A DNA stretch of 48,937 nucleotides. Source: an uncultured Burkholderiales bacterium. Lineage in GTDB: Bacteria > Pseudomonadota > Gammaproteobacteria > Burkholderiales > Burkholderiaceae_C. The position numbers were made by a program, and so were the translations under genes. The notes beneath the pieces are model-generated. The model saw only the letters and a program-made list of their open reading frames with translations, was not told the origin of the DNA and searched no databases. Below, piece after piece: positions 7,927 to 17,800 of the stretch. How positions within the stretch are numbered: the first letter of the stretch is position 1; the number at the start of each line of letters is the position of its first letter. Location of the stretch: NCBI GenBank assembly GCA_903906635.1, contig CAIVLE010000080.1, forward strand, positions 1-48,937. The letters run 5' to 3'.

Positions 7927-9105
7927 ATGTCCATCCAGCCCCACGCCCCCCTGATCGCCAAGCCGCAAAGCATGCACTTTGCAGCGCCCTTGGGCCTGCA
8001 AAGCGGCGCGAGCTTGCGCGACTACACGCTCGCCTATGAAACCTACGGCACGCTCAACGCCGAGAAATCAAATGCCGTATTGGTCTGCCACGCCCTGAAT
8101 GCCTCTCACCATGTCGCAGGTGTCTACGAGAACCAAGCCCACAGCGAAGGCTGGTGGGACAACATGATTGGCCCGGGCAAGCCGTTAGACACCTCGCGTT
8201 TCTTTGTCATTGGCGTCAACAACCTGGGTTCTTGCTTTGGCTCGACGGGCCCCATGCACACCCATCCTGACACCGGGCAGGTGTACGGTGCCGACTTTCC
8301 GGTGGTGACGGTGGAGGACTGGGTCAACGCCCAGGCGCTGTTGTTGGACGCATTGGGCATCAGACAACTCGCGGCGGTGATGGGTGGCAGCTTGGGCGGC
8401 ATGCAAGCGCTGAGCTGGACGCTGCAACACCCCGAACGGGTGCGTCACGCCGTGGTGGTGGCCAGTGCACCCAATTTGACCGCTGAAAACATCGCTTTCA
8501 ACGAAGTGGCGCGGCGCGCCATCGTGACCGACCCCGACTTTCATGGGGGGCATTTTTACCAATACGGCGTGGTACCCAAACGGGGCTTGCGCATTGCACG
8601 CATGGTGGGACACATCACCTATCTGAGCGACGATGTGATGAACGAGAAGTTTGGGCGAGAGCTGCGCGATGCTCTGGCTGGCAGCACCACCGGCTACCGC
8701 TACTCGACACAAGACGTCGAGTTTCAAATTGAAAGCTACCTGCGCTACCAAGGCGACAAGTTCAGCGAATACTTTGATGCCAACACCTATTTACTCATCA
8801 CGCGTGCGCTCGACTACTTTGATCCTGCGCGCAGCTACGGGGGCGATTTGTCGGCCGCCTTGGCCCGCACCGCTGCCAAGTTTTTATTGGTGAGCTTTAC
8901 CACCGACTGGCGCTTCTCACCCGCACGCAGCCGCGAGATCGTGCGCGCGTTGCTGGACAACCAACGCGATGTGAGCTACGCCGAAATTGACGCACCCCAT
9001 GGCCACGATGCCTTTTTGCTCAATGACGCACGCTACATGGACGTGGTGCGCTCCTACTTTGAGCGCATTGCCCAAGAGACATCGCAAGCAGGAGGTGGCG
9101 CATGA
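7927..9105 (+). CDS. metX: Homoserine O-acyltransferase MetX
   Basis: A 392-residue alpha/beta-hydrolase-fold enzyme that acylates L-homoserine in the first step specific to methionine synthesis. The nucleophile elbow GGSLGGMQ contains Ser155. The catalytic Asp is in FTTDWRFSP and the His in PHGHDAFL near the C-terminus. The start matches the usual N-terminus, though only a weak ribosome site (GGAG, 16 bases upstream) is seen. The gene ends in an ATGA overlap with metW. MetX proteins paired with MetW in proteobacteria often use succinyl-CoA rather than acetyl-CoA. Annotation as acetyltransferase by name alone would be unsafe; the active-site residues must be compared. Confidence 0.93.
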   Translation: MSIQPHAPLIAKPQSMHFAAPLGLQSGASLRDYTLAYETYGTLNAEKSNAVLVCHALNASHHVAGVYENQAHSEGWWDNMIGPGKPLDTSRFFVIGVNNLGSCFGSTGPMHTHPDTGQVYGADFPVVTVEDWVNAQALLLDALGIRQLAAVMGGSLGGMQALSWTLQHPERVRHAVVVASAPNLTAENIAFNEVARRAIVTDPDFHGGHFYQYGVVPKRGLRIARMVGHITYLSDDVMNEKFGRELRDALAGSTTGYRYSTQDVEFQIESYLRYQGDKFSEYFDANTYLLITRALDYFDPARSYGGDLSAALARTAAKFLLVSFTTDWRFSPARSREIVRALLDNQRDVSYAEIDAPHGHDAFLLNDARYMDVVRSYFERIAQETSQAGGGA

Positions 9106-9695
9106 CGCACGACAGCCAACAACGCGCCTTGCAAGCGATTGCCGAACTGGTGCCCCACGGTAGCAGAGTGCTCGATTTGGGCTGCGGCGACGGTGCTTTG
9201 CTGGCGCATTTGCAACAACACCGTGGATGCACCGGCTACGGGGTCGAACTCAACGACGCCAACGTGCACGCCTGCGTGCAACGCGGCGTCAATGTGTTGC
9301 AACTCAACCTCGACCAAGGCCTGAGCTTATTTGGTGACCAGTCGTTCGATGTGGTGCTGCAAATCGACACCTTGCAACATTTGCGCAACGCCGAAACCAT
9401 GTTGCGCGAGACCGCGCGCGTGGGTCGAATGGGCATCGTGGCCTTTCCCAACTTTGGCCACTGGCCCAACCGTTTGAGCGTGTTGCAAGGGCGTATGCCG
9501 GTAACCAAGCGGCTGCCTTACCAGTGGTATGACACCCCGAACATCCGCGTTGGCACCTTTGCCGACTTTGAGGTGCTGGCCACCCAAAACGGCTTGCACC
9601 TGCTGGATGCGTTTGGTCTGCAAGATGGCGCTCGCGTGGCGGTGTGGCCCAACTTGCTGGCCGGCACGGCAGTGTTCAAGTTTCAACGGGGTTGA
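9102..9695 (+). CDS. metW: Methionine biosynthesis protein MetW
   Basis: A 197-residue protein with a class I methyltransferase fold. The SAM-binding-like motif [12 protein letters not shown] is at about residues 23-34. The conserved MetW regions [13 protein letters not shown] and [12 protein letters not shown] follow. MetW is needed with MetX for methionine synthesis in many proteobacteria and is thought to assist or activate the acyltransferase. The ATG lies inside the metX stop (ATGA), preceded by a strong AGGAGG ribosome site at 9089-9094, so the two are translationally coupled. Confidence 0.94.
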   Translation: MTHDSQQRALQAIAELVPHGSRVLDLGCGDGALLAHLQQHRGCTGYGVELNDANVHACVQRGVNVLQLNLDQGLSLFGDQSFDVVLQIDTLQHLRNAETMLRETARVGRMGIVAFPNFGHWPNRLSVLQGRMPVTKRLPYQWYDTPNIRVGTFADFEVLATQNGLHLLDAFGLQDGARVAVWPNLLAGTAVFKFQRG

Positions 9696-9754
9696 CGCAC
9701 ACGCGCTCCCCGAAACCGTTTGTTGATGCGTGTTGCCACGCAAGGAGTGTTTGT

Positions 9755-11224
9755 ATGAATGCCCGAATTCCCAGTTCTGCGCTCGACAGCGCTCAAGTCT
9801 TGCAATCAGTGACACAGGCCTGGGACCGCGACATCGTGTCCCAACTCAGCGACTACATTGCGATCCCCGCCAAGTCCCCCGCATTCGATGCCAATTGGGC
9901 ACAACACGGCCACCTCGAGAGCGTGGTGCAACGTGCCGCCGACTGGGTGCTGGCTCAACAGGTGGCGGGCCTGACGCTGGAGATCGTGCGCTTGCCGGGC
10001 CGCACCCCCGTGCTGTTTTTTGAAGTGGCTGCCACACGCGCCAGCCACAGCCAGAGCGAGACGGTGCTGATGTACGGCCACTTGGACAAACAGCCCGAGT
10101 TCAGCGGCTGGCGCTCAGACCTGGGCCCTTGGACCCCCAAGTACGAAGACGGCAAGTTATTCGGGCGGGGCGGGGCGGACGACGGCTATGCGGTTTATGC
10201 CAGCATTGCCGCCATCCAAGCCCTCAAAGCGCAAGCTGTCCCCCACCCACGCATCGTGGGGCTGATTGAAACCTGCGAAGAAAGCGGCTCGGCCGACTTG
10301 CTGCCCTATGTAGAGGCGCTGCGCACTCGGATGGGCAATGTCGCTTTGGTGATGTGCCTCGACAGTGGCGCGGGCAACTACGACCAGCTGTGGCTCACCA
10401 CCAGTTTGCGTGGCATGGCCAGTGGCGTCTTGAAGGTCGAGGTGCTCAGCGAAGGCGTTCACTCGGGCGACGCCTCGGGGGTGGTGCCTTCGAGTTTTCG
10501 CATCATGCGCCATGTACTGGATCGGCTAGAAGACAGCGCCACTGGGCGTTTGCTGCCCGCGAACTTTCATGTCGAAGTACCGGCCGAGCGCTTGGCCCAA
10601 GCACGCGCCACGGCGGCGTTGCTGGGAGAGGAGTTGTACCAGCGCTTTCCTTGGGCTCACCATGACTGTGGGGGCGCCACGCTGGTGACCCTGCCCATGA
10701 CGCAAGACCCGCTGCAAGCGCTATTGCAACGCACCTGGGCGCCCACGCTGAGCGTGACCGGGGCAGAGGGCCTGCCCGCCTTCAAAGACGCCGGCAATGT
10801 CTTGCGTCCCTCTACCGCCTTCAAACTCAGCCTGCGCTTGCCTCCGCTGGTGGATGCTGCGCAAGCGGTGCAAGAACTCAAAGCCTTGTTGGAAGACAAC
10901 GCGCCGTACCAAGCGCGTGTGACCTTTCACGCCGAAGGCTCAGCCAATGGATGGAATGCGCCTGAGACGGCCCCATGGTTTGAGCACGCCTTGAACACGG
11001 CCAGCCAAGCGCACTTTGGCGCACCGTGTGGCTACATTGGCCAAGGCGGCACGATTCCGCTCATGAACATGCTCAGCCGCGGTTTCCCCAAGGCGCAAAT
11101 GATGGTGTGCGGCGTGCTGGGCCCCAAGAGCAATGCGCACGGACCGAATGAGTTTTTGCACGTGCCCTACGCCAAAAAGCTCACCGCGGCGGTGGCACAA
11201 GTGATCGCGGCTATGCCAGCGTGA
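9755..11224 (+). CDS. M20 family metallopeptidase (dipeptidase-like)
   Basis: A 489-residue zinc-dependent amidohydrolase of the M20 carboxypeptidase/dipeptidase clan. The first metal ligand and catalytic Asp are His109 and Asp111 in MYGHLDKQ. The bridging Asp142 is in GRGGADDG. The general base Glu175 and ligand Glu176 are in ETCEESGS. A lid/dimerisation domain follows and the last ligand region is near PNEFLHV. Length and motifs fit the CNDP-type dipeptidases that split short peptides; the substrate is unknown. The start follows AAGGAG at 9741-9746. It sits 59 bases after metW and could be co-transcribed. Its end overlaps the convergent rsmE by 14 bases. Confidence 0.9.
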   Translation: MNARIPSSALDSAQVLQSVTQAWDRDIVSQLSDYIAIPAKSPAFDANWAQHGHLESVVQRAADWVLAQQVAGLTLEIVRLPGRTPVLFFEVAATRASHSQSETVLMYGHLDKQPEFSGWRSDLGPWTPKYEDGKLFGRGGADDGYAVYASIAAIQALKAQAVPHPRIVGLIETCEESGSADLLPYVEALRTRMGNVALVMCLDSGAGNYDQLWLTTSLRGMASGVLKVEVLSEGVHSGDASGVVPSSFRIMRHVLDRLEDSATGRLLPANFHVEVPAERLAQARATAALLGEELYQRFPWAHHDCGGATLVTLPMTQDPLQALLQRTWAPTLSVTGAEGLPAFKDAGNVLRPSTAFKLSLRLPPLVDAAQAVQELKALLEDNAPYQARVTFHAEGSANGWNAPETAPWFEHALNTASQAHFGAPCGYIGQGGTIPLMNMLSRGFPKAQMMVCGVLGPKSNAHGPNEFLHVPYAKKLTAAVAQVIAAMPA

Positions 11225-11963
11225 GGCGCGCCAACGCACCCAAGGCCGCCGTCTCGGCGCGCAACACGCGCGCCCCTAAGCTCAAGGCCACAAAACCCTG
11301 AGCTCGAACGGCGGCGTCTTCGGCGTCACTCAAACCTCCCTCCGGGCCATTGAGCAATACCCAGCTGAGGCTGTCGTCGGCACTGCTGGGCTGCGCCAGC
11401 AAAGTGGCCAAAGGCTGACTGCTGGGGTGCAAGGACAACACCGCCTGCACCAACGAAGGCGCTTGTTTGGACCTGTCTTGGGCAAGACGCGCCAACCAAC
11501 TCTCCAAGCGCTCAGGCGCATCAATCAAGGGTAGGCGATTGCGCCCACATTGTTCACAGGCGCTGGCCGCCACCGCTTGCCAGTGGGCGAGTTTTTTGTC
11601 CGCACGCTCGCCGCTCAGACGCACCACGCTGCGCTCCGTCATCACCGGTGTGATGCGGGCCACGCCCAGCTCCGTGGCTTTTTCCACCAGCCAGTCCATG
11701 CGCTCGTTGGCGGGCGTGCCCACCACCAGGTGAACACGGCGTGTGGCCTCGCGCTCGATGGGGTGGTGCTCCCCCACACGCACGCGCACATCACTGCGGC
11801 TCATGTGTTCGACCTCAGCGGCAAATTCACCGCCCTCTCCATTGAAGAGGGTCAGCGCGTGTCCAGGCTGCATGCGCAGCACTTGCACATGGCGAGCCGC
11901 AGTCGCGGGTAGATCGATGGTGGTGCCGCTGGCCAGCGGCGTGGGGCAATGAAAGCGTGCCAT
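11211..11963 (-). CDS. rsmE: 16S rRNA (uracil-1498 N3) methyltransferase RsmE
   Basis: A 250-residue SPOUT-class methyltransferase that modifies U1498 in the decoding region of 16S rRNA. An N-terminal PUA-like domain (MARFHC to about residue 70) is followed by the SPOUT domain, with VEKATELGV, NGPEGGLSDAE and LGARVLRAETA, the last two forming the trefoil-knot SAM pocket. Length matches the family. I chose ATG 11963; the upstream TTG 11969 adds only two residues. It begins just after the stop of amgK (TGATCATG), so the two are coupled. The gene's last 14 bases lie under the end of the M20 peptidase gene on the other strand. Confidence 0.94.
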   Translation of the reverse strand: MARFHCPTPLASGTTIDLPATAARHVQVLRMQPGHALTLFNGEGGEFAAEVEHMSRSDVRVRVGEHHPIEREATRRVHLVVGTPANERMDWLVEKATELGVARITPVMTERSVVRLSGERADKKLAHWQAVAASACEQCGRNRLPLIDAPERLESWLARLAQDRSKQAPSLVQAVLSLHPSSQPLATLLAQPSSADDSLSWVLLNGPEGGLSDAEDAAVRAQGFVALSLGARVLRAETAALGALARLTLA

Positions 11964-11965
11964 GA

Positions 11966-13099
11966 TCAAGCCCCACCACCAGCGCGTGGTGTGAGCTTGG
12001 GATAAGCCAGGCTGAGCGCAGGCTCGGTGCCTTCGACTTTATCGATCAATCGCAACAAGGGCGTGAGCTCGCTGTAGCGGCTGGCAGTGGATCGGATGTA
12101 GCCAATAAAGCGCGGCGCGTCGCCCAGGTATTTGGGTTTGCCATCGCGCAAGGTCAAGCGAGCAAAGATGCCTGCCACCTTCAGGTGGCGCTGCAAGCCC
12201 ATCCACTCCACCGCACGCCAGAACTCACCAAAGTCTTGCGACCATCCGTCATGGTCGAGCAGGCCCAGTTTGCGCGCGCGCTCCCAATAGCGGATGGTGA
12301 CGTCGAGCACAAAGTCTTCGTCCCAACTCAAAAACGCGTCACGCATGAGGCTGGCGATGTCGTACGTCACCGGGCCATAGACCGCGTCTTGAAAATCAAG
12401 CACGCCCAAACGCGGCTCGCTGGGGTCGTGCGGCATCATGAGGTTGCGCGGCATGAAGTCTCGGTGCACATACACACGGGGTGAGGCCAAGTTACGCTGC
12501 ACAATGGTTTGAAAGGTGCGCGCCAGCATGTCGCGTTGCTTGTCGTCAAGTTGCACACCACGGTGCTGGGTCAGGTACCAATCGGGGAACAACGACAACT
12601 CGCGGGTCAGCAACGCCTCATCGTATGCAGGCAAGAGGCTTGGACGGCTGGCTTGCTGCCATGCCAACAAGGCGTCAATGGCGCGCATGTACAGCCCATG
12701 GTTGGCTTGTGGTTGGGTAGGGTCAATGACCTCCATCATGGTCTGCGCGCCCAGGTCATCGAGCAGCATGAAGCCTTGTGGCTCGTCCCACGCCAAGATA
12801 CGCGGCACCAACAGGTGCGCGTCTTTCATCAAGCGGGCCACATGCACAAAAGGCTGGCAGTTTTCTTTGTCAGGCGGCGCATCCATGACGATGCACGAAC
12901 CGGCGGCGGTGTCGACGCGAAAGTAACGTCGAAAGCTCGCATCGGCCGATGCTGCGCGCAAGGTGGCAGTTTGCACACCGTGCGCATGCACTTGGGCATT
13001 GAGCCATTCAATGAAAGCGCTGTGGCGCTCGGGTTGCGACCATTCAATGGCTGCAACGTGGGAGGAGCCCGAGGGCGTTGGGGTTGGGGGTGTGCTCAT
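11966..13099 (-). CDS. amgK: Aminoglycoside-phosphotransferase-fold kinase, probable AmgK (MurNAc/GlcNAc 1-kinase)
   Basis: A 377-residue cytoplasmic sugar kinase of the APH fold. Visible motifs are SFRRYFRV in the N-lobe, LLDDLG, the catalytic loop VHRDFMPRNLM (HxDxxxxN) and the metal-binding LDFQDAVYGPVTYDIASL. AmgK phosphorylates the anomeric carbon of N-acetylmuramic acid recovered from peptidoglycan; MurU, encoded at 22.4-23.2 kb, then makes UDP-MurNAc. That partner in the same window supports the call. A longer frame upstream runs back into lptD, so I start at ATG 13099, which shares bases with a forward ATG. It is transcribed away from lptD and into rsmE. Confidence 0.88.
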   Translation of the reverse strand: MSTPPTPTPSGSSHVAAIEWSQPERHSAFIEWLNAQVHAHGVQTATLRAASADASFRRYFRVDTAAGSCIVMDAPPDKENCQPFVHVARLMKDAHLLVPRILAWDEPQGFMLLDDLGAQTMMEVIDPTQPQANHGLYMRAIDALLAWQQASRPSLLPAYDEALLTRELSLFPDWYLTQHRGVQLDDKQRDMLARTFQTIVQRNLASPRVYVHRDFMPRNLMMPHDPSEPRLGVLDFQDAVYGPVTYDIASLMRDAFLSWDEDFVLDVTIRYWERARKLGLLDHDGWSQDFGEFWRAVEWMGLQRHLKVAGIFARLTLRDGKPKYLGDAPRFIGYIRSTASRYSELTPLLRLIDKVEGTEPALSLAYPKLTPRAGGGA

Positions 13100-13106
13100 G
13101 GATAAT
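13078..13106 (+). promoter_or_regulatory. Candidate lptD promoter
   Basis: TTGGGG (13078-13083), a 17-base spacer and GATAAT (13101-13106) form a plausible sigma-70 promoter pointing at lptD. It overlaps the start of amgK on the other strand. Transcription would start near 13113, which rules out the in-frame ATG at 13098 as the lptD start. Confidence 0.45.
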
Positions 13107-13190
13107 CCAAATTCTACAAACCCGCTTTGTGCACACGTTTTGGAGATGGTGCTGACAAAGTTTTGCTTTTTGAAAGCTTGTCTCGCGTTC

Positions 13191-15647
13191 ATGTCTTTGC
13201 CTGCATCTGCCCGTTTAACCTGCCTGCCTGTTGTGTGGGCGCTGGGCTTGCTGGCGGGCTCAGTGGGCGGGCTATTTTCTGCCGCAGCGCAAGAGACACA
13301 GGCCCCTTCATTGCGCTTGCGCCCCAGCAATACCTTGCAAGAGGCCATCCCCGAGGAGGTACGCAAGCTCTCCCCCACCTACATTCAAAGCGATCGATTG
13401 CGCGGTCAAACCGATGTGCGAACCGAGCTAGAAGGCCATGTGGTCCTGCGTCGCGGCAACTTGTTGCTCAAAGCCGACTCCGTGGATTACGACCAGGTGG
13501 AGGACTTGGCCAAAGCACGAGGCAACGTCACCATCAACACCTCCGGCAATGTCTACCAAGGCCCAGCGCTGGACCTGCATCTGGACGCGTTTGAAGGATT
13601 TTTCAGCCAGCCGACTTACCAACTGCTCAAAAACAAGGCCTACGGCAAAGCCGAGCGAATTGACTTTGTCGACAGCGCCCACACGGTGCTGCACAAGGCC
13701 GACTTCACCACGTGCCAGCGCAAGCCAGGCCCGAGTTGGTTGCCCGACTGGTTGTTCAAGGCCGACAAAATCACGCTCGACACCGATCGCAATGTGGGGG
13801 TTGCAGAAGGTGCCTCGTTGTACTTCAAGGAAGTTCCCATCTTGCCCGTGCCGAGCATTGACTTTCCTCTCAACGAAGAACGAAAGTCAGGATTTTTGCC
13901 CCCCACGATTGGGGTAGACAACATTGGTGGCCTAGAGTACACGCAACCTTATTACGTGAATTTGGCGCCCAATCGGGATGTGACGTTTTTCCCCACTTAC
14001 TGGAGCCAACGCGGCCTGCGCATTGGCACAGAGTTTCGCTACTTAGAGAGCCAATCAGCGGCTGCTCCGTTTGGCGGCGAAGCCCGGGTGGATTACATGG
14101 AAAAGGACATGCTGCGCGGAGATCGGCGCTGGGGTCTTATGTTCAAGCACACCGGCTTGATCGACCCGTCCCTGGCAGGAGGCACGCTGGGCTTGAATGT
14201 GAATTTCAACCGCGTGAGTGACGACAATTACTGGAAAGATTTTTCCATGGTCAACAACAGCGGCGTGCAACGCTTGCTGTCGAGTGATGCTGGGCTGAAT
14301 TGGACCGATGGCATTTTCAGCACCAGCTTGCGCGCACAAAAATGGCAAACTCTGCAGGACTTGGCCGACACCACCAACCGAATCACACCGCCATTTGACC
14401 GGGTACCTCAATTCATTGCCCGCATGCAACGCAGCAATGTCGCGGGTTTTGACTTCAGCATTCAGGGCGACTTGACCCGCTTTGAATCCAACCGCGATTA
14501 CGAATGCTCCAACAGCAGTCTGTCCAATTACTGCGCGCCCAACGCCAACCGCAGCGTGGCCTCGCTCCAAGTCAGCCGTCCCATGGTCAGCGCGCTGGGT
14601 TACCTGACACCCAAAGTCCAGGTGAACTCACGCAGTTACCAGTTTGACGGCGGTCTGCCCAACAGCGCGTTGTATGACGGCCACATGGGCCAAACCAGCG
14701 CCAGCGTCTCGGTGCCCACCTTCAGCTTGGATGCGGGCACGACCTTGGAGCGCGATCACCGCTTGTTTGGCCGCGCATGGCGCCAAACCTTGGAGCCGCG
14801 CGCTTTTTACGTCTACACCCCCTACCGTGATCAAAACTACTTGCCCAATTACGACTCGGGAAGCAATTCTTTCAACTTTGCCAGTGTGTTCACCGAAAAC
14901 GCCTTTGGCGGCTCGGACCGCATCTCCGACAGCAAATTGCTGACCTTGGGGGCGGTGTCGCGTTTTCTCGATCCGGACACTGGCGCAGAAGGTGCTCGTT
15001 TTGGCTTGGCACAGCGGCTTCGCATGCAAGAGCAGCGGGTGGTGATTCCGGGTGACGCGACAGCGAAAGCCGGTATCAGCGACATTTTGGGCGGCGCCAC
15101 GCTCAATTTGAGTCGAAGTTGGGCCCTGGACTCGACCATCCAGTACAACCCCAAAACGGACAATTTCATGCGCCGCATGGTGGGGGGGCGCTACAGTCCG
15201 GGCTCCTACCGTGTGATCAATGCCGCTTATCGCTCACAAAACAACGACGACGGGTCTCCTTCCTCGCGCCAAGTCGATATTGGCTGGCAATGGCCCTTGC
15301 ACGACCTATGGGGCGGACAAGATGAGCTGTTGGGTGAAGGCCGTGGCCTGGGCGAGGGGCGTTGGTACAGCGTGGCGCGGATGAATTTCAGCCCACTGGA
15401 CAATAAAGTGGTCGAATCGATCATTGGCTTCGAATACGATGCAGGTTGTTGGGTCAGCCGTGTGGTGGCTGAACGGCTGCAAGTAACCGACGGCTTGGCA
15501 CGCCAGCGTTTGCTGTTCCAATTGGAGTTTGTCGGTTTCTCGCGTTTGGGCACCAACGCTTTGGGATCGTTGCGCAGCAATGTGCCACGCTACCAACCCT
15601 TGCGCCAAAACTCGATGATGCCCAGCCGATTTGGCAATTACGATTGA
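13191..15647 (+). CDS. lptD: LPS-assembly outer-membrane protein LptD
   Basis: An 818-residue precursor of the beta-barrel that places lipopolysaccharide in the outer leaflet of the outer membrane, with LptE as plug. From ATG 13191 the N-terminus is a clean signal peptide (positive start, hydrophobic stretch, cleavage near SAAAQE). An N-terminal periplasmic jellyroll similar to LptA follows (LEGHVVLRRGNLLLKADSVDY), then a long barrel with many aromatic-rich strands. The family expects about 780-820 residues. ATG 13146 is a possible longer start; no strong ribosome site decides between them. It overlaps surA by one base (TGATG), and rsmA follows, a conserved cluster from which pdxA is missing here. 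Confidence 0.92.
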   Translation: MSLPASARLTCLPVVWALGLLAGSVGGLFSAAAQETQAPSLRLRPSNTLQEAIPEEVRKLSPTYIQSDRLRGQTDVRTELEGHVVLRRGNLLLKADSVDYDQVEDLAKARGNVTINTSGNVYQGPALDLHLDAFEGFFSQPTYQLLKNKAYGKAERIDFVDSAHTVLHKADFTTCQRKPGPSWLPDWLFKADKITLDTDRNVGVAEGASLYFKEVPILPVPSIDFPLNEERKSGFLPPTIGVDNIGGLEYTQPYYVNLAPNRDVTFFPTYWSQRGLRIGTEFRYLESQSAAAPFGGEARVDYMEKDMLRGDRRWGLMFKHTGLIDPSLAGGTLGLNVNFNRVSDDNYWKDFSMVNNSGVQRLLSSDAGLNWTDGIFSTSLRAQKWQTLQDLADTTNRITPPFDRVPQFIARMQRSNVAGFDFSIQGDLTRFESNRDYECSNSSLSNYCAPNANRSVASLQVSRPMVSALGYLTPKVQVNSRSYQFDGGLPNSALYDGHMGQTSASVSVPTFSLDAGTTLERDHRLFGRAWRQTLEPRAFYVYTPYRDQNYLPNYDSGSNSFNFASVFTENAFGGSDRISDSKLLTLGAVSRFLDPDTGAEGARFGLAQRLRMQEQRVVIPGDATAKAGISDILGGATLNLSRSWALDSTIQYNPKTDNFMRRMVGGRYSPGSYRVINAAYRSQNNDDGSPSSRQVDIGWQWPLHDLWGGQDELLGEGRGLGEGRWYSVARMNFSPLDNKVVESIIGFEYDAGCWVSRVVAERLQVTDGLARQRLLFQLEFVGFSRLGTNALGSLRSNVPRYQPLRQNSMMPSRFGNYD

Positions 15648-16942
15648 TGGTGACCATGTCTTTTTTTATGTCTCGCTCAGCCCTCCGGTTACCGCTGCTG
15701 TGGATGGCCCTCCTGGGCCTCAGCACCTCAAGCCTCGCGCAACCCGCACTCCAGGGCGGCGTGACGGGACGCAATTTCATCGTGGCGGTGGTGGATGCAG
15801 AACCCATCACCAACCACGATGTCAATTTGCGTGTCTCCCAAATTCGCCAGCAACTGAGCCAGCAAGGACGCAGCGTTGGCCCAGACAGCAGTTTGTTGCG
15901 CGAAGCGCTTGAGCGGCTGATCAACGAAAAAGCGCTCTTGCAATTTGCCAAGGAAACTGGGGTGGATGTGGACAACTCCAACGGCGAATTGTCCGAGCCT
16001 GCCACCAAGCCTGACACCGCCCGTGCGCTGGGTGCCCGCCAAGAGCAACGCGAGCAATTGACCTTGCAACGCTTGACGGAGCGCAATGTGCCTTCGCGCA
16101 TCAAAATCAGCGATGCCGAAATCGACCAAGTGCTGCGTGAACAAAAGGGCGCTCAGGTCAACACGGCCGCTGACATCGAGCTTGGGCACATCTTGGTGGC
16201 AGTGCCCGAGTCCGCCAACGAAGAACAGATCCAACGATTGCAAAGCAAAGCGCAAGAGATCTTGACACGCTTGCAGCAGGGTGCAGATTTTTCAAGTGTT
16301 GCCAAAGAAGTCTCCGATGGGGCTGAGCGCGACAAAGGCGGATTGATGGGTTTGCGCCCCAGCGAGCGCTATCCGGCCTTGTTCGTGGACGCCACGCAGT
16401 CCTTGAAGGTCGGCGGCCTCAGTGAGGTGGTGCGGTCAGGCGCAGGCTTTCACATCCTCAAATTGGTCAGCAAACGAAGCAGCCAAACGATGACGGTGAC
16501 GGAAACGCGGGTGCGTCACATCTTGTTGCGTCCCAACAGCCAACTGAGCCAAAACGCCGCGCGTGCGAAATTGGCGGAAGACCGCCGCGCGATCGAAGCG
16601 GGCAAAGCCGACTTTGCTCAATTGGCACAAGAACAATCGCAAGACACCAGCAGCACCAGCGGGGGTGACTTGGGTTGGGTAGGCCCTGGCATGTTTGTGC
16701 CGGAGTTTGAGCAAGTGATGAACAAATTGGCCATCGGCCAGATGTCTGACCCCACCGTCTCGCGCTTTGGGGTCCACTTGATTCAAGTCTTGGCACGCCG
16801 AGAAGCCGCCATCAGCGAGCGCGAGGTACGCGATATGGTACGCAACAGCTTGCGCGAGAAAAAATTCGATGAGGCCTACCAGCTGTGGGTGCAAGAAGTG
16901 CGCGGACGTGCTTACGTGGAATACCGTGACGCCCCTCAATAA
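15647..16942 (+). CDS. surA: Periplasmic chaperone and peptidyl-prolyl isomerase SurA
   Basis: A 431-residue periplasmic folding factor for outer-membrane proteins such as LptD. A signal peptide (MSFFMSRSALRLPLLWM and on to LAQP) comes first, then the SurA N-domain (VVDAEPITNHDVNLRVSQIRQQL), then two parvulin domains (IELGHILVAVPE about residues 180-280 and VRHILLRPNSQ about residues 285-390) and a C-terminal helix. Start ATG 15647 uses the last base of the lptD stop, so translation is coupled; ATG 15656 is an alternative that keeps the signal peptide. The stop TAA is followed in the same frame, 12 bases later, by the TTG start of rsmA. Confidence 0.94.
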   Translation: MVTMSFFMSRSALRLPLLWMALLGLSTSSLAQPALQGGVTGRNFIVAVVDAEPITNHDVNLRVSQIRQQLSQQGRSVGPDSSLLREALERLINEKALLQFAKETGVDVDNSNGELSEPATKPDTARALGARQEQREQLTLQRLTERNVPSRIKISDAEIDQVLREQKGAQVNTAADIELGHILVAVPESANEEQIQRLQSKAQEILTRLQQGADFSSVAKEVSDGAERDKGGLMGLRPSERYPALFVDATQSLKVGGLSEVVRSGAGFHILKLVSKRSSQTMTVTETRVRHILLRPNSQLSQNAARAKLAEDRRAIEAGKADFAQLAQEQSQDTSSTSGGDLGWVGPGMFVPEFEQVMNKLAIGQMSDPTVSRFGVHLIQVLARREAAISEREVRDMVRNSLREKKFDEAYQLWVQEVRGRAYVEYRDAPQ

Positions 16943-16954
16943 GCTGGATCTGCG

Positions 16955-17713
16955 TTGAAACACATTGCCCGCAAGCGCTTTGGACAGCACTTTCTCACGG
17001 ATGGCGCCATCATCGATGGCATCGTTCAAGCCATTGCGCCACTCGCGGGTGAGCCGATGGTTGAAATTGGCCCGGGTCTGGCCGCGCTCACCCAACCCTT
17101 GGTCGAGCGATTGGGTCACTTACACGTCATTGAATTGGACCGAGATTTGGCGGTTCGACTGCGCGCTCATGGCCACTTGAACGTGATCGAATCAGATGTG
17201 TTGCGGGTGGACTTCACCGCGCTGGCTCAGGACTTGAAAGTGCCACGCCTGAGGGTGGTGGGGAATTTGCCTTACAACATCTCCTCTCCCATCTTGTTTC
17301 ACCTCTTGGACCATGTGGCAGTGATTCAGGATCAGCACTTCATGCTGCAAAAAGAGGTGATTGATCGCATGGTTGCCAAGCCCAGCACCGGCGATTACGG
17401 CCGCTTGAGCGTGATGCTGCAGTGGCGCTATGAGATGGAAAACGTGTTGTTCGTGCCACCGCAATCGTTTGAGCCTGCCCCTCGGGTGGACAGCGCTGTC
17501 GTGCGCATGGTGCCCTTGGACACACCGCCTGTGCTAAATCTGCGTTTGCTCGAAGAAATGGTGCAAGTGGCTTTCAGCCAACGGCGCAAGTTGTTGCGCC
17601 ACACCCTTGGACGCTGGCTAGAAGCGCGCGGCTTTGCGGGCTCATTTGACACCCAGCGGCGTGCCGAGGAGGTTCCCGTCTCGCAGTACGTGGCCCTCGT
17701 CCAAAGCCTTTGA
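16955..17713 (+). CDS. rsmA: 16S rRNA dimethyladenosine transferase RsmA/KsgA
   Basis: A 252-residue methyltransferase that dimethylates A1518 and A1519 of 16S rRNA late in small-subunit assembly. The N-terminus [13 protein letters not shown] is the conserved start of the family; the SAM motif [11 protein letters not shown] and the catalytic motif NLPYNIS (about residues 106-112) are clear. The start is TTG at 16955, the only sensible initiator between the surA stop and the conserved QHFL block. A weak ribosome site (GGA) lies 9 bases upstream. The rare start and position suggest translation coupled to surA. An imperfect intrinsic terminator follows 28 bases after the stop. Confidence 0.94.
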   Translation: MKHIARKRFGQHFLTDGAIIDGIVQAIAPLAGEPMVEIGPGLAALTQPLVERLGHLHVIELDRDLAVRLRAHGHLNVIESDVLRVDFTALAQDLKVPRLRVVGNLPYNISSPILFHLLDHVAVIQDQHFMLQKEVIDRMVAKPSTGDYGRLSVMLQWRYEMENVLFVPPQSFEPAPRVDSAVVRMVPLDTPPVLNLRLLEEMVQVAFSQRRKLLRHTLGRWLEARGFAGSFDTQRRAEEVPVSQYVALVQSL

Positions 17714-17740
17714 GGGGTGACACCAGCGTTCAAATGGCAC

Positions 17741-17773
17741 AAAAAAGCCCGTCACGCACGGACAGGCTTTTTG
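17741..17773. terminator. Bidirectional intrinsic terminator between rsmA and barstar-like gene
   Basis: A stem of AAAAAGCC plus three further pairs with one mismatch closes over a short loop, and ends in a T-run on either strand (AAAAAA on the left, TTTTT on the right). It lies between two convergent genes and can serve both. Confidence 0.75.
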
Positions 17774-17800
17774 CTGCGCACGCCCAGTGCACGGGTTCGA

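Noticed and set aside
13098-13190. Longer lptD start at ATG 13098
   Set aside because: It would put the start upstream of the transcription start predicted from the promoter at 13078-13106 and would bury the signal peptide behind 31 extra residues.
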